Source of the DNA: Nectonema munidae
Taxonomy: Eukaryota; Nematomorpha; Nectonematoida; Nectonematidae
DNA length: 64,000 bases
NCBI GenBank assembly: GCA_030549495.1
Contig: JAUIRK010000909.1
Location: 604,001 to 668,000 of the forward strand
Reading direction: 5' to 3'
Under the pieces are notes generated by a model that was not told the DNA's origin, did no database searches, and saw only the letters and a program-made list of their open reading frames with translations. A program made the translations under genes and the position numbers. This document shows, in pieces, positions 24,962 through 36,859 of this stretch. How positions within the stretch are numbered: position 1 is the stretch's first letter; every line of letters starts with the position of its first letter.

Positions 24962-26801
24962 TGAAATATGAACAGCACGTGACATATAGTATTTTCATGT
25001 AGTATAAAATGAGGAATTCAAATATTCAATGACAAATCTTAAAATAAACAAAATTTCCTACAATTTTATACATGTTTTGATTAAAATTATAACTACAATA
25101 GTATATTTGAATAAATGAAACTTTACCCATGAATTTGATCTTCTAAAAATAAAAAAAAATTATATCTTTCTTGTTTATCGATTATATTATTTCAATTTAG
25201 TAGAAATACTTTGCAAAAAGTAAATTAAGATTTTTAAAAAAAATTATTTCTGAAAAAACCGCAAATTTCGAAACTAATTTATAAATATCAAAAAAGAAAG
25301 TAGCTTGAAGTTAGAATGCAAAAAGTTTGATAATTAAAATGAGCATTTATCACATATTTCTCCAATGATTCTCCTTAGAATTGAATGTCATGTTCCTCAA
25401 TGTGTTTCGCTACAATTTACGATTAAGAATATTTTTGAGTATTTTCTCTTTCAACCATCACCATACAAAGTTGACAGCCATTATGATTTTTGAATGAAAA
25501 GAAAAAAAATCACAATTTTGCTGAAAAGTATACAAAAGTAAATGGTTTCGATTTTAGGAACATTCCAATATGTCATATAACGTTTGGTTCAAAAATACTC
25601 TTTATATTTTATTCTACAAAAAAGTTCGACATAATGATTTAAAATTAATCATATCGCTATAAATGCAACTTTTGAATACTTATGCAATGCAAAGCCTTCT
25701 TCTTACGAACATTTAGGAAAGAAATATTTAAACTAAAAAAAAGTTTATAATATATTAGAATTACAATAAATAATAAGAAAACCTTTTATGTCTGTGCATA
25801 GATAAAATAGGTTTATTCAAATATAATTAGTCTTAAAGCATAATACGCCCAATCAATGGTGTCTGTTCATTGATTCTTCTATAAAAAGTCTCAAGACTGT
25901 TTCTTTTGCTTCACAACATCATATCGATTTATCACTGTTGGAGTTAAGATATTTCGTAGACAAAATCATATATAACGAGTATAGATTGAACATATGCGCT
26001 AAGTTCAAGATGTTCAGAATGCTACTAGCATTACAAGGTAAAATATTAAGCACTATATTTGTAGCAAAAAGTTAAAGGCCAGAAAAGAAATCTCTTCAGG
26101 ATGGTGTCCCAAAAATGTAAAGTAAAGCTCTCTTGTCTCTAGCAAAAAATCTTCTTTTCCTCCTCTTCATTTCAGATAGATCGCAATTCATATTCACAAT
26201 TTATACAGAAGCAGGTAGAAATATTCACAAGTTGTCAAGGAAAGGTAGCTGTTGTTGGTGTGTTTTATTAAAAATAATCTTATCAATTATCGTTTATTAA
26301 AAGTTCATTTTAGAAAAAATGTTACCTCACGGTTAATTTATTTCTAAATCCGCTATGTAATATCAAATGGGTTTTTTTAGTAAAACAATAATAAAAAATA
26401 TCTGTCTCTGTAATTTTTTTTTATAAATACTGACGACATACAAAAAATAACGTCACTTTAAAAATTAGCACATCAAACATAAAAAACACAAAAATTTATA
26501 ATGAAACAAAAAATTCGTTAAAATTTGTAAACCCAATAATTAATGAAATTGATCTAAATTTTTGTAAAGAAATAAAGTTTCATAAAAATTTTACAAAACG
26601 AAGTCTTGATTCCATTGCGGATGACTTCCTTGCAAGCTGATTGTTGTAGACTTAACATTTTGCAACTTTAGGGTAACATATGTGCATAATTCTTCTATGA
26701 TAAAAATGGAAAAAAGGGTAAAGAACTTTTAATTTTTTGTTAAATATATAATAAATTTATCCATTTTGCAATAAAAAATTTTCCAATATAATCCTGCTTA
26801 T
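24962..26801. other. gene-free stretch between copies of repeat A
   Basis: A+T-rich with no coding signal. Being bracketed by the repeat A pair, it may be the interior of a larger element. Confidence 0.4.
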
Positions 26802-26940
26802 AAAACATGTCACACAACTATTTCCAATTATTTAAAATCTATAAAATATTTGATAATTAAGATATTCTATGTTTAGAAACATTTTTATCATTTTTAATAC
26901 ACATGCGAGAAAAAATTTTTTCTAGAAAGAGAAAGTTTAT
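26802..26940. repeat. direct repeat A, copy 2
   Basis: Same orientation as copy 1 about 2 kb away. It is followed immediately by repeat B copy 1, so the two repeats may be parts of one larger dispersed element. Confidence 0.9.
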
Positions 26941-26941
26941 T

Positions 26942-27019
26942 CACTTTTATAGGTAAATTTATACGCTGTTTGCTTGTGATTTAAATAAATGGGGAGACAT
27001 TTGTGAAAAAAATTATGGT
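26942..27019. repeat. direct repeat B, copy 1
   Basis: CACTTTTATAGGTAAATTTA, TACGCTGTTTGCTTGTGATT and TAAATAAATGGGGAGACAT. Repeated at 27407-27483. Confidence 0.85.
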
Positions 27020-27406
27020 CATAATTTGGGAAATATTAATGGATAAGCATTATTTTAAATATTTATGGAAATTTTTTCAATATTCTTCTATATTGGAATG
27101 CAATATATCCATGATTTTATTGACTAATTGAAGAGAGCCTTTATAAAACTAATTTTTCCTATAAATTTCTTCAAAAAATTTCATAATTATTTTTAAAGGA
27201 TTAGAAACTATTTTAAACCCTGCATTAGTTTGATTTAAATTTTAGAATTGGACAGGTGGTACAAGGCTTTAGAATTTTTATACCCTATCTACCAAAACCA
27301 TAAAAGCATAAATGCCTGAAAGAACCCCTGATAACTTTTTGTCACTACAACCAAATTTATAGCGTCCTTTATCTTTCTTTATGATTTGATGTATTTAAAA
27401 GGGAGA

Positions 27407-27483
27407 CACTTTTTATAGGAAAATTTATACGCTGTTTGCTTGTGATTTAAATAAATAGGGAGACTTTGTGCAAAAATTATGGT
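27407..27483. repeat. direct repeat B, copy 2
   Basis: Same wording as copy 1 with a few changes and small indels, in the same orientation. It is preceded by GGGAGACAC, which resembles the repeat's own end. Confidence 0.85.
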
Positions 27484-28415
27484 TTACTACAATTAAATTT
27501 TCAATAATCTTTTGCCATGCTATTAATTTTGAAAAGGTTCTTGTTGTTTTAACTAAATTGCTGAAGCCGACAAAAAGAAAATGTTCTAATTTGTCATAAT
27601 ATATTTTTCAAAATGACCTTAAGTTCTTGATGATGAAAAATTCTTGATGCTTTTCAATGCACTAAGCAAAATTAAGAATTAAGTGGAGAAGGGAGAGTGT
27701 GTTAAACACTCATCATCTATGACAGCAATTGCATCGTATTCAGAGGCCTTACATATGGAGGGGCAGAGGGTGAATATACCGGACAGCGAGATTTCTTTGG
27801 GGAGGCAAATATAAAAAAAAATGTATGCATAAAATACACCTCAATTCACTGTACAAGAATAGAAAAAAAAAACGAAAATGTGATTAGCATTTTTTAAGAG
27901 TATTTTTCAGGTTGATAACGAATATGGAAGTGGTTTTTTTGTGGCACCTTTCAGTTTTTTGTAAAAAATAAATTTTGATTTCACGATCTTAACAGTATAA
28001 AATATTTAGCTACTATACGCTCCCATACACTTTTGTGTTTTTTGCTTTTTTATTATTATTATTATATCTGAAATTTTTTGGACAATTAATATTCATACAT
28101 ATGTCTACTTTAATTGCATAAAAAAAATTTTTATAAAAAAAGTCCTAACACGAAAATCGCTAAATTTCATTCTCTGGAATGGGTCATTGACCTCAATTCG
28201 GGGTCACGCCACTATAACCATCAAACTCAGAATCCAAAATAAGGTAGATGTGGATAAAAAAAATTTAAACCCCCCTTTCATCATATAAAAATTTTAGCTC
28301 AAAGTGGAAAAATGTGAAAAAATGTTATATAAATATGATTCGCTTGCAATCTTTATATTGTAGATTATCTTTTTTAGAATATTATTCTTTAATTTATAAA
28401 AGTTAAAATTTCAAA

Positions 28416-30110
28416 ATGCCGAGAGAGTGTAAAAATTTATCTGATAAATTTTGCTACATATGTGGTTCAGTTACATTAAACCAATACAAGAGGCATTTAA
28501 CACCACATGTCAAAAAACTTTATGAGCTATACTTTGGATGTAAAGTTGGTGACCAAGACAAAAACTGGGCACCTCACATATGCTGTGTTAAATGTACAAG
28601 TTCTCTTTCTGCCTGGGTAAAAGGAAAAGGGCATGGACTTCTGTTTGGAGTACCAATGATCTGGAGAGAACCTAAAGATCATTTAACAGATTGCTATTTC
28701 TGTTTAACTGATATCAAAGGTATGTTACACTTATTAAAATTTTCTAAGTAAAGTAGTAAAGGATTTTTTATTTAGGCTGTAATAGAAAGAACAAAAAATA
28801 TATTTTGTATCCAAGTCTTGCTTCTGCTATTCGCCCAGTCTCACATTCAAATGATATTCCTGTACCTCAGACACCTTTGAAAGTGCCACGCGATGACAGC
28901 TGCAACTCAGAAGATTCAGAAGTTCATGATGCAAATTAAGCGGCAGTGCTGGAATCCGATAAGAAACCACATCTCATAACACAAACTGAACTAAATGATC
29001 TTGTTCATGATTTATCACTTACTAAGCAACAGAGTGAACTCCTGGCGTCTCGTTTACAGCAATGGCATTTGCTAAATGAAGATGTTAAAATTAGTATGTT
29101 CAGAAAACGTTCTGCCGATATGGAGAAGTTTTTTTCTTTAGAAAACAGTTTGACTTACTGAAACGATATCAATGGTTTATTTAGTGTACTTGAAAAGTCA
29201 TATGATCCAAATATGTGGAGGTTATTCATAGACCAATCGCTTTACAGCATGAAAGCAGTTTTGTTGCATATTGGAAACACTATGCCTTCTATTCCAATCG
29301 CTCATTCCATTATTTTGAAAGAAAACTATGAAAACTTGGCTTTTATTCTTGGACGCATAAAATACAAAGAGCACAATTGGTTAATTTGTGCCGATTTAAA
29401 AGTAGTAGCTATTCTCAGTGGTCTTCAAGCTGGATACACAAAGTTCATGTGTTTTCTTTGCAATTGGGACAGTAGGGCAAAGTCAAAACATTACATACAA
29501 TCCGAATGGCCACCCAGGCAATCTATTACGATTGGTTGCAATAACATAATACATGAGCCACTAGTTCCAAAAGAGAAAATTATTTTACCACCATTGCATA
29601 TAAAGTTAGGCTTAATGAAGCAATTTACAAAAGCATTGCAACACAGTAAGCCTTGTTTTCAGTATCTTAAAAAGATATTTCCTAAAATAAGCGATGCTAA
29701 GATCAAGGAAGGTATTTCTATAGGTCCTCAGATTCGTAAGCTAATTTATGATAAAAATTTTGAAATTACAATGGATCAAACTGAATTGTCAGCTTGGCAA
29801 GCTTTTAAAGATGTAAGCAAAAGACTTCTAGGAAAACATGAAGATACGATGAGAGAAATAAAAGTTCAAAGACTAATTAATAGCTATAGAGATCTTGGGG
29901 GCAATATGTCACTCAAAATACATTTTCTTCATTCTCTTCTATCTTTTTTTCCAAGAAATGCCGCAGATGTAAGTGAGGAGCATGGAAAAAGATTCCATCA
30001 AGACATTAGAAAGTAGGTACAAGGGAAAGTGGACTCCTGCTATGCTCACTGACTTTTGCTGGAACCTTAAACGTGATACACCTGAAACATCTTACAAAAG
30101 AAAAAACAAA
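28416..30110 (+). pseudogene. transposase-like gene of unknown family, intron-containing, broken
   Basis: The N-terminus has four Cys motifs (FCYICG, HICCVKC, CYFC and a preceding GC), so it probably binds zinc and DNA. A 56-base GT-AG intron (28720-28775) restores the frame between TDIK and GCNRKNKK. Downstream are SAIRPV, ELNDLVHDLSL, WRLFIDQSLYSMKAVLLH, NWLICADLKVV, CFLCNWDSRA, LPPLHIKLGLMKQFTKAL, GPQIRKL and EEHGKRFHQDI. Near the stop comes GKWTPAMLTDFCWNLKRD. The aspartates in FIDQS and CADLK, the CxxC insertion and the late Glu resemble an RNase H-fold DDE transposase, but that is inference. About three breaks make this copy inactive. Age is moderate, because long stretches remain readable. 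Confidence 0.75.
28720..28775 (+). other. short spliceosomal intron inside the 28.4-30.1 kb transposase-like gene
   Basis: AAAG|GTATGT to TTTATTTAG|GC, 56 bases, phase 1. Removing it joins CYFCLTDIKG to CNRKNKK, as expected from other members of the family. Confidence 0.75.
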
Positions 30111-30484
30111 TATAAGAAACAAATTTAAAACATTGTTTACACTCTTAAAATATACTAATTTAATATATTTTTTTCAAATAAATATAATTTTATGTTTTTA
30201 TCTCAACAAATAGTAAGATACATTTACGATATATTCAAAATAAGTAAAAATCAAGTAATTATCATTATCAAATTAGCGATTTACACAAAAATGTGACGTG
30301 ATATACACTTTTTATTATTAAATTCAAATTCAGTGGATCAAACTTGATAATAAAAAGCATAAAAGATCTATGTTTTTTTTCAACACTAAAATTAGTTGTA
30401 CAGTGAATTGAGAAAAAAATGCTATCAATTCTAATAGATATTAATTTTTACGGTATCATTTGTGTATATAGTAGTTACATTATT

Positions 30485-30725
30485 TAAGAGCGAGAACTGC
30501 GGGCCCCATTAAAAGGTTTGCCCTGAAGCGCCACATACGCATATCAGGGCGCTGATGGTGCAGTCAACAGCAAGAGTTTACCGCAAGAGGTTTACAATTT
30601 TTCCTCTCAATGAAAGAACTACTTGCTAAAAAGGGCTTAAAAACTTCGAAGCATAAGAATATCAAATTCGCGCTATCCGAACATTTTCGTCGTCCGAACG
30701 AAGCTTAAACCGAAGATGCTCGGAT
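30485..30725. other. G+C-richer unassigned block
   Basis: It begins GCGAGAACTGCGGGCCCC and contains GCGCCACATACGCATATCAG. It ends with two copies of GCTCGGATAT. It differs clearly from the flanking A+T-rich DNA and sits just outside the 27840-30412 transposon. No frame or known repeat was recognised. Confidence 0.4.
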
Positions 30726-31289
30726 ATGCTCGGATATACTGTATGAGTTATTTACTTACTTATTATATACTATTCAAAAATGTAAAGAATTTGTTAAAAA
30801 TTTTGATTTATTCTTAACTTTATGAAAAATGTCTCTATTTAAAAAGTAGGTTAAAATGTAAATAAAATTACCACAATCAGCAATACAGTCCAAAGCTGCT
30901 TCCTTGACTAAAAAAATAAAAGATATGCGTTTAAATAATGAATTTAAAAATGATGTATTTCAAATAACAGCTTTCACCATTTTTAATCATATTATAGGGG
31001 ATGCTGAAGTTATATAGACTTTGCTTTCATTTTTTCTAAAATCTGAAAATGCCAAATTTTTTTATTTTACTGCAGAAAAGAGTGTGGGAAAAATGATTAT
31101 CTTATTTTTATAGCATGCATTCTTGTGAGAAGTGTTTATTATATAAATGGAATCTTCTGACTAAGACAAAATATAATATGACAAAAAAATTTCTAATATC
31201 TCATATTTATTATTATCCGTATATTTTTTTAGTTGTCGATATCGCATCCAAGCGAAGAATAATCCTGCATAGCTGGACAGATGCTAAGG

Positions 31290-31363
31290 ATAGTCATGAT
31301 TGGGAAACGAACCCAGGCCATCTGGATCGAGAACCTAAACCTTTACCACTAAGCCACCTGCAG
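31290..31363 (-). repeat. tRNA-derived SINE head
   Basis: On the minus strand an A-box-like TGGCTTAGTGGTAAAGG and a B-box-like GGGTTCGTTTCCC lie about 30 bases apart, the spacing of a tRNA promoter. The acceptor and anticodon stems do not pair well, so this is a SINE head and not a working tRNA gene. The SINE body probably continues down to about 31230. Confidence 0.65.
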
Positions 31364-31500
31364 ACAAAAATCTTCGAAAAGAATTTACATCGTGTAAAAT
31401 TGGAAGAAAAAAAAGAAAGAGAATAGCTTTATTGTGAAAAACAATAATTTTGCTGTCAAATTTTAGAGAGTTAATAAAATACGATAATATTACTGAAATA

Positions 31501-31998
31501 CACTCAGACCTCGTTTATCCGACAACCTCGATAACTGACACACTACGAACTGTAACCGATCTAAAGTTTTCTCCCCCGTTATTCTGACACTGGCAATGCT
31601 TCAACCAAATTTATTTCTTTTAATACTTGTAGAATTTGTTAATCCGACAGACAAAATATTAAAATTTATTTTTCACAATACATTTTTAAGATTGACTGTG
31701 CGATAATACTTGCTCACAAAAGGAGTGCATATATTTTCATATGTTTGTCGGTGAATATTATAGTTTATACCTAAAGATGATGAATTGACTTTGCACTAGG
31801 TTCTTTATGCTTCCTACCTCTTTGGTGTAGGATAGAAGTTGGAGTTATTATTTGTCAACGATTTTTTTCACATAAATATTATATATGCTTCATTAATAAA
31901 TGACATTTTAAGTAGTAGAAATTTCATTAATCGGAAATTTCACAATCCTACAGGGATATGTGTGAAACTAAGAGTGTCGAATAAACGAAGTCTGACTA
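31501..31998. mobile_element. pogo/Tigger-like MITE
   Basis: The termini share TCAGACcTCGTTTATcCGACA (lower case differs), inverted at 31504-31523 and 31977-31995. TA dinucleotides flank both ends at 31499-31500 and 31999-32000. This is the pattern of Tc1/mariner-superfamily pogo elements. The interior has no open frame. It is about 500 bp and moderately worn. Confidence 0.75.
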
Positions 31999-34080
31999 TA
32001 TTACAAATATAGCTCAGATATTTCGCTAAAAAAGTCATACCTTAATTATTTTTAAAAAAAGAGATTTTGATCTTTTTATCTTGCCTGTATTCAAAGGTGA
32101 AAAGTGAAAGAAAAACTTAAAAAAACATCATTTGTACGGGAAATGAACGAGGACCGCACCCGCCGGCACTCGCCAAATAGGTCACTGCACCTTGAACTCA
32201 TATGTTGAATGATGCTTATTACAGTGAAGGAATTCCTCTCCGTTTAAGAAATTAACGAAAAGATACACAGTGGGTTGTTTTTACCGAGAAGGCCAAATTA
32301 CATCGCTGATGTTGAACTAAGATCAAGGAAGGTGTGATGGTGATTTCTAATGAAAGACTTTCTGGTATCGAATCCAGGAAGCTTGAAAAATTATTCATAT
32401 TCAGTATCATAGCTGTGCTCCTGTTACAAAGTGCCCCTCCTCCCATAATTTTTATACTCGTAAAATTTTACAGCTAATATAAATCTATGTGGAAAACTTT
32501 TTCCCAAAAATCCTACAGGCTTTAATTTTTTAATAAAAATTTTTTGTTGACCTTTAAGATTCTGAGAAATTAAAGATTTTATTTTGTTGAAAAAAATTGT
32601 ATCCCTTTGTGCGACTTCATTTATTCCTTTTTCGCTACACCGCTGCTCATACCCCTAAAATTAATATAACTATAAAATGAGTTTTGGGTATAAAAGACAA
32701 AAGAAAATTATTGATGAAAAACTGAAATAGTTATGCAATATTGAGTTCTTTAGCATAAGAGTGGTTGGGGAATTTTTTCAATTAATGTTCTTAATCCTGA
32801 ATTGTTGATGTTGGGTGAACTGTAGTGCTATGTTCTGAGGTCATAGACGTATGAATATCGACTCCTGTTTGCTACACACCACAAGATGAGTGTATATTCA
32901 TATCCATAATGAATTCAACTCATTAATTCAACAAGATTTTTTCTTAATAAACACTTAGTGCCAAAGAATTCAAAACATGATTGCTTTACTTGTGCTAAGT
33001 TCATTACTACATTTAACGTATATTAATTGGATATTGCTTGAACAAAAATTATCAAATTTCAGCATTAATATATATGTATTGATTAATAGATGATAAATCA
33101 AAATTGAATTGATAAATATGTGTAGTTCCTTCTTAGGTTATTCTATGATCAAAAATATATTACTTCATATAATGGGACATTGGCGATAAATATATGTAGT
33201 GTACACATCCACTCTAAATTCCATAATGTTAGCTTAATTCAACTACAATTTCTTAGACGTGGTTAAGAGGGCTCATAGGGTCATGCTCCCTCTTGAGTAA
33301 ACTTCCTGCCGCTGAGAAAATTAATTACAATACTAAAAAAAGTTCAACAAAAATATTCTCCAGCCCCCTATACCCTCCTTAATTTTTTTTACCCCCCTGT
33401 GACAATAAAAGCTGGCTACGCGTATGTTTCTTTTTGGATTTTTGGAACTATGCAATAAACATAATTATTCGAATGCTTACAATCATTTGTAATTTGCTCT
33501 TCATTAACTTTAATTAAAAAAATTTCAATATATAAATTAAGGTATATGAAGTATGATTGAAGAAATTCCCTTCCTATGTGAATGTGAAAGAAGCTTTTCA
33601 CTTTGAATAAAAACTTTAAAAATAGGAAATCTTGAATAGAAACAAAAAGTTACACTAATATGAATTGAAATGTGGCTTTCTAATGTAGCTTTATAAATTA
33701 AATTGTTGTCTCATAAGGCATTAAATAATCCCTCTTAGTTTATTTCATTTTATCTTGATCTTCATCTTATTTTTTCATTGCTAAAAATGAATCTGCATTT
33801 ATTCTGTACAGAAATACTAGCCCAATCCCACAGCCCCCTGAAACGTCACTGTATTAGCAGGGTTGGCAAAGCTCCCAGGCACCTTGCCAAGATACTTAAT
33901 ATTTCATTTTTGTTTTTCCAGGCCTCTAGAAAATCAACCTCCACTTTTCGGAAATACATGAAATTTTAAACATGTAGGTTCTAGATATGAAATTTAAGCG
34001 TGTATTAGAATTTCAATAAATTTAAACCAGAAACTTTAAAGTTATTAAAAAGTGAAGGCTAAATTTGAGAGATCGGTGTC
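31999..34080. other. gene-free stretch
   Basis: The minus strand at 32340-32420 has a weak B-box-like word (GGATTCGATACC). CAGGGTTGGCAAA at 33858 looks like a lone hAT-type end without a partner. Confidence 0.4.
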
Positions 34081-34109
34081 TATATATATATATAGATAGA
34101 TAAAGATAT

Positions 34110-34340
34110 ATACCATTTTTACTTCAAAATTTCCTTTTTTAGTTCGAAATTATCTTTTTCCAAATCTAAATAGTCTTTTTTCAATTTTAATATTGTCTTT
34201 GTTAAGTCGTAAATTGTCTTTTTTCAATGTCATTTTGTATTTTAGAAAGAGCATTGAATTTTAAAAAGACATTTTAGAACTTAAAAAGGACAATTTAGAA
34301 CAAAAAAAAGATAATTTAGAAATAAAAATTGTATATCTAA
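34110..34340. repeat. foldback-type repeat with tandem ~20-bp units
   Basis: The left arm has TAAATTGTCTTTTTTCAAT units and the right arm AGGACAATTTAGAACAAAA units. It has the same architecture as 19380-19600 and 23720-24160. A TA/GATA microsatellite lies at its left edge. Confidence 0.55.
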
Positions 34341-35689
34341 TAATCGGTAAGGTTGAACGCGGGTAGACAAGTTGATTGTCATCTCCAACCTGTATACTAT
34401 GGTGGTTTCTATTCTATAGTTTGCTATGTGCATCTTTTGACACAAATGATTAGGGAGACATGATTCATCTTTCTGTTCATATTTTGGTATATGTAAAATT
34501 TGACAATAGCTTATGCCCTATACACGCAATCTGTATACATCAGCATAGAGATGAGAGAAGATGTAGGTCACATATCGATTAGCTGTCAAACACACACCAA
34601 ATGAAATATTTTCATAAAATCTGGTTGGATATAATTTTTTTTTGAGTCGATAAAAAAAAATTTTTTAATTAGTTCACTTTTTTTATATAGATATATTACT
34701 TACATAAATAAGTCAATATGTACACTGTAATGGGATTTTTGGCTTTATAGATAGACAGGTTGGGTAATTTTTTTTCACTCGTTTGATCGATGAATTATTT
34801 TTATTTGAAATAGCTCTAATTTATTTTAGTGTACAGTTCTCTTACCCCGGACTTGAGATGAGTAAGATGGACATTGTCTATCATCGAAGAATAAACAGCC
34901 TGATAACTTAGTGTATACAGGACACGAAACGCGTGTTGATTCATTAGACACTTGAAGAATTTTGGGTAAAATATCCTTCTATTTACCCAAAACTTGGAGA
35001 AAAGGCTCTCGGAGTGTTGATTCCTTTTTTGTCGACATATCTTTTTGAGGTAGGTTTTCCAGCCTTGTTGAATTAAAAACAAAACCACGAAATCGATGTG
35101 ATATTCAAAATGATTTGCGTAGTTCCCCTTCTTCCTTGAGGCCTAGAATTGTAAATCTTGTGAAAACTAAACAACAGCAGACATCACACTCTTTTCAAAA
35201 TAATTTAAGGCTATAAACATTTGATCTTCAATAATATTTTTTCAAAAACGTTGTAATTTACTTTTGTGTATGCATACTAAAGAAATGAGGTGCAAATATA
35301 ATAATGAATAATATTAATTATCGCATTTCAATTATTTTTCATTTCTCCTGATTTCTTAAATAGCAAAAATGTTCAAAAAAGTTTGGGAAGCACTTATTTA
35401 GTAGTTAACCTGCTGGACTAAACTTTCTTCAATTGGCTGCAACAGTAGGCATGATGCTGAATCTTTTTAACGAACAGTGTGTTTGCGAAACTAACATCTT
35501 ATACACTTTATCAGTTTTAAGTTAGATACGGCAAAATATTTTATACGACATTTAATGCTTGTCTGTCACCCATACTGCCCCGATATGTGGGTGCCTTTTT
35601 ACAATGAGTAAAAGAGCAAATCTGCGTCTTACTTCGTTCAACAGTAGTACACTTTGAAGTGTATGGAAAAAATAAGGGTGTAGTGAACG
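34341..35689. other. gene-free stretch
   Basis: Nothing recognised on either strand. A minus-strand open frame at 34816-35088 has no known motif. Confidence 0.45.
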
Positions 35690-35995
35690 CCGCAATATTT
35701 TTAAGACGCCAACCAGGACCAGCCCTAGTGTTCGCGGGGCGCTATGCAAAATGGATTGCGCGGGGCCCAGTGTGGGTAGGAAAAAAGATTAAAAGTGAGA
35801 AATAAGATTTTGAAAAAAAGAAAAAGGATTTATTTTATTACTTTTTCATTAACACAAAATGACGATCAAAGTAACTTTACTTTGCGAACCTTGCGTTTAG
35901 CGAAATCATACAATATATCATCAAAATGAAAAATGAGAAGAGCGGGGCCCACTGGGGCCGCATAAGTTGCAGCGGCCTTGCCGCCAACGCTTCAA
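35690..35995. repeat. G+C-rich worn repeat
   Basis: AGTGTTCGCGGGGCGC and GCGGGGCCCAGTG on the left face AGCGGGGCCCACTGGGGCC and TGCCGCCAACGCTTC on the right around an A+T-rich middle. The inverted GGGGCCCA words suggest a MITE, but exact ends and target duplication were not found. Confidence 0.45.
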
Positions 35996-36419
35996 CACTT
36001 ATATATGTATGCTTTTAGATATGTTTTGAACGCCCTAAAAATGAGTGATAAATGAATTTCTATAATTATAAGAAATATTTTGCAATGTGCACTTAGCTAA
36101 GTTAAGTAAAAGTAATACATGCATTAATTTGTGAAAGGAAAACTGAGTGAAACATTTTTTCCTCACAAAACAACTGAATTATTTATGAGGATATCTGACG
36201 CTAATCTCAAAGATGACATGTAGTTTGGTTCAAAGCTTATTTCCTTTCACTTTGCTTGTGTGAAATACAGGGTTCAAAAAGGAGCTTAGCAAATTTTTTC
36301 TGCTTTATGCATGAGAGAACACACAAGTGGAAAATAATAAATTAATATAAAAGAATATATAGATCGTATTTAAAACTTTTTTAACTAAAAAACCCTTAAA
36401 AATTATCAAAGTATCGTAT

Positions 36420-36538
36420 TTAACCCGTTAACGACGAAAATAATCAGACGATATCTAATGTAAAGCAGAAGATTTGTATTAAAGAGCATTGATAAACGCA
36501 GATGATTTTATTTTTGTAAAGTGGACATATATAGTTTA
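36420..36538 (+). mobile_element. piggyBac-like MITE copy, right end missing
   Basis: TTAACCCGTTAACGACGAAA then AATCAGACGATATCTA and AAGCAGAAGATT match the reverse of the 7146 copy. It ends at GGACATATATAG without the terminal repeat. Confidence 0.7.
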
Positions 36539-36859
36539 TTCACTTCAAATTCGTACTTTTTCACTATTGACCTGGAATGGTGTCAGAGTTCGTTTAAATT
36601 TTAATCAAAGACGAGGTTGTTGTAACCTTGAAATGATAGTTTATCCCTTTTAGTTCTATGATCAACTTTTTGTTATCAAAATTAAAAAGTAAAAATTTAT
36701 AGACATAAATTAAAAGGCTTAAATACACAGACTTCAGAAAATAGCAAATAAATTTCTTTCCGAAAGAATGCAAGTAATATAAAAGACATAGAAAGAATTA
36801 AAAGAATAATTACTAAAAAAGATTCAAAAGTGAACATAGTGGGAAACAAAAAGTTTCAC

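Larger units (their letters stand above)
27840..30412 (+). mobile_element. TIR-bounded transposon of unassigned superfamily carrying a cysteine-rich transposase-like gene
   Basis: A perfect 17-base inverted repeat, CTCAATTCACTGTACAA, lies at 27840-27856 and 30396-30412. It encloses one plus-strand gene (28416-30110). No convincing target-site duplication is visible beside the ends. The 2.57-kb length, the single gene and the inverted ends fit a cut-and-paste DNA transposon. The encoded protein belongs to a family seen in many copies in arthropod and cnidarian genomes, by my recollection, but I cannot place it in a named superfamily. The copy is broken, with about three interruptions. Confidence 0.75.

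Noticed and set aside
24826-26940. Long terminal repeats of an LTR element, from the repeat A pair
   Set aside because: The repeats are short, lack TG...CA ends, and no retroelement genes lie between them.
31290-31363. A functional tRNA gene on the minus strand
   Set aside because: The promoter boxes are spaced correctly, but the acceptor and anticodon stems do not pair, so it is a SINE head.
33858-33960. hAT element starting CAGGGTTGGCAAA
   Set aside because: No inverse terminus or target duplication was found downstream.
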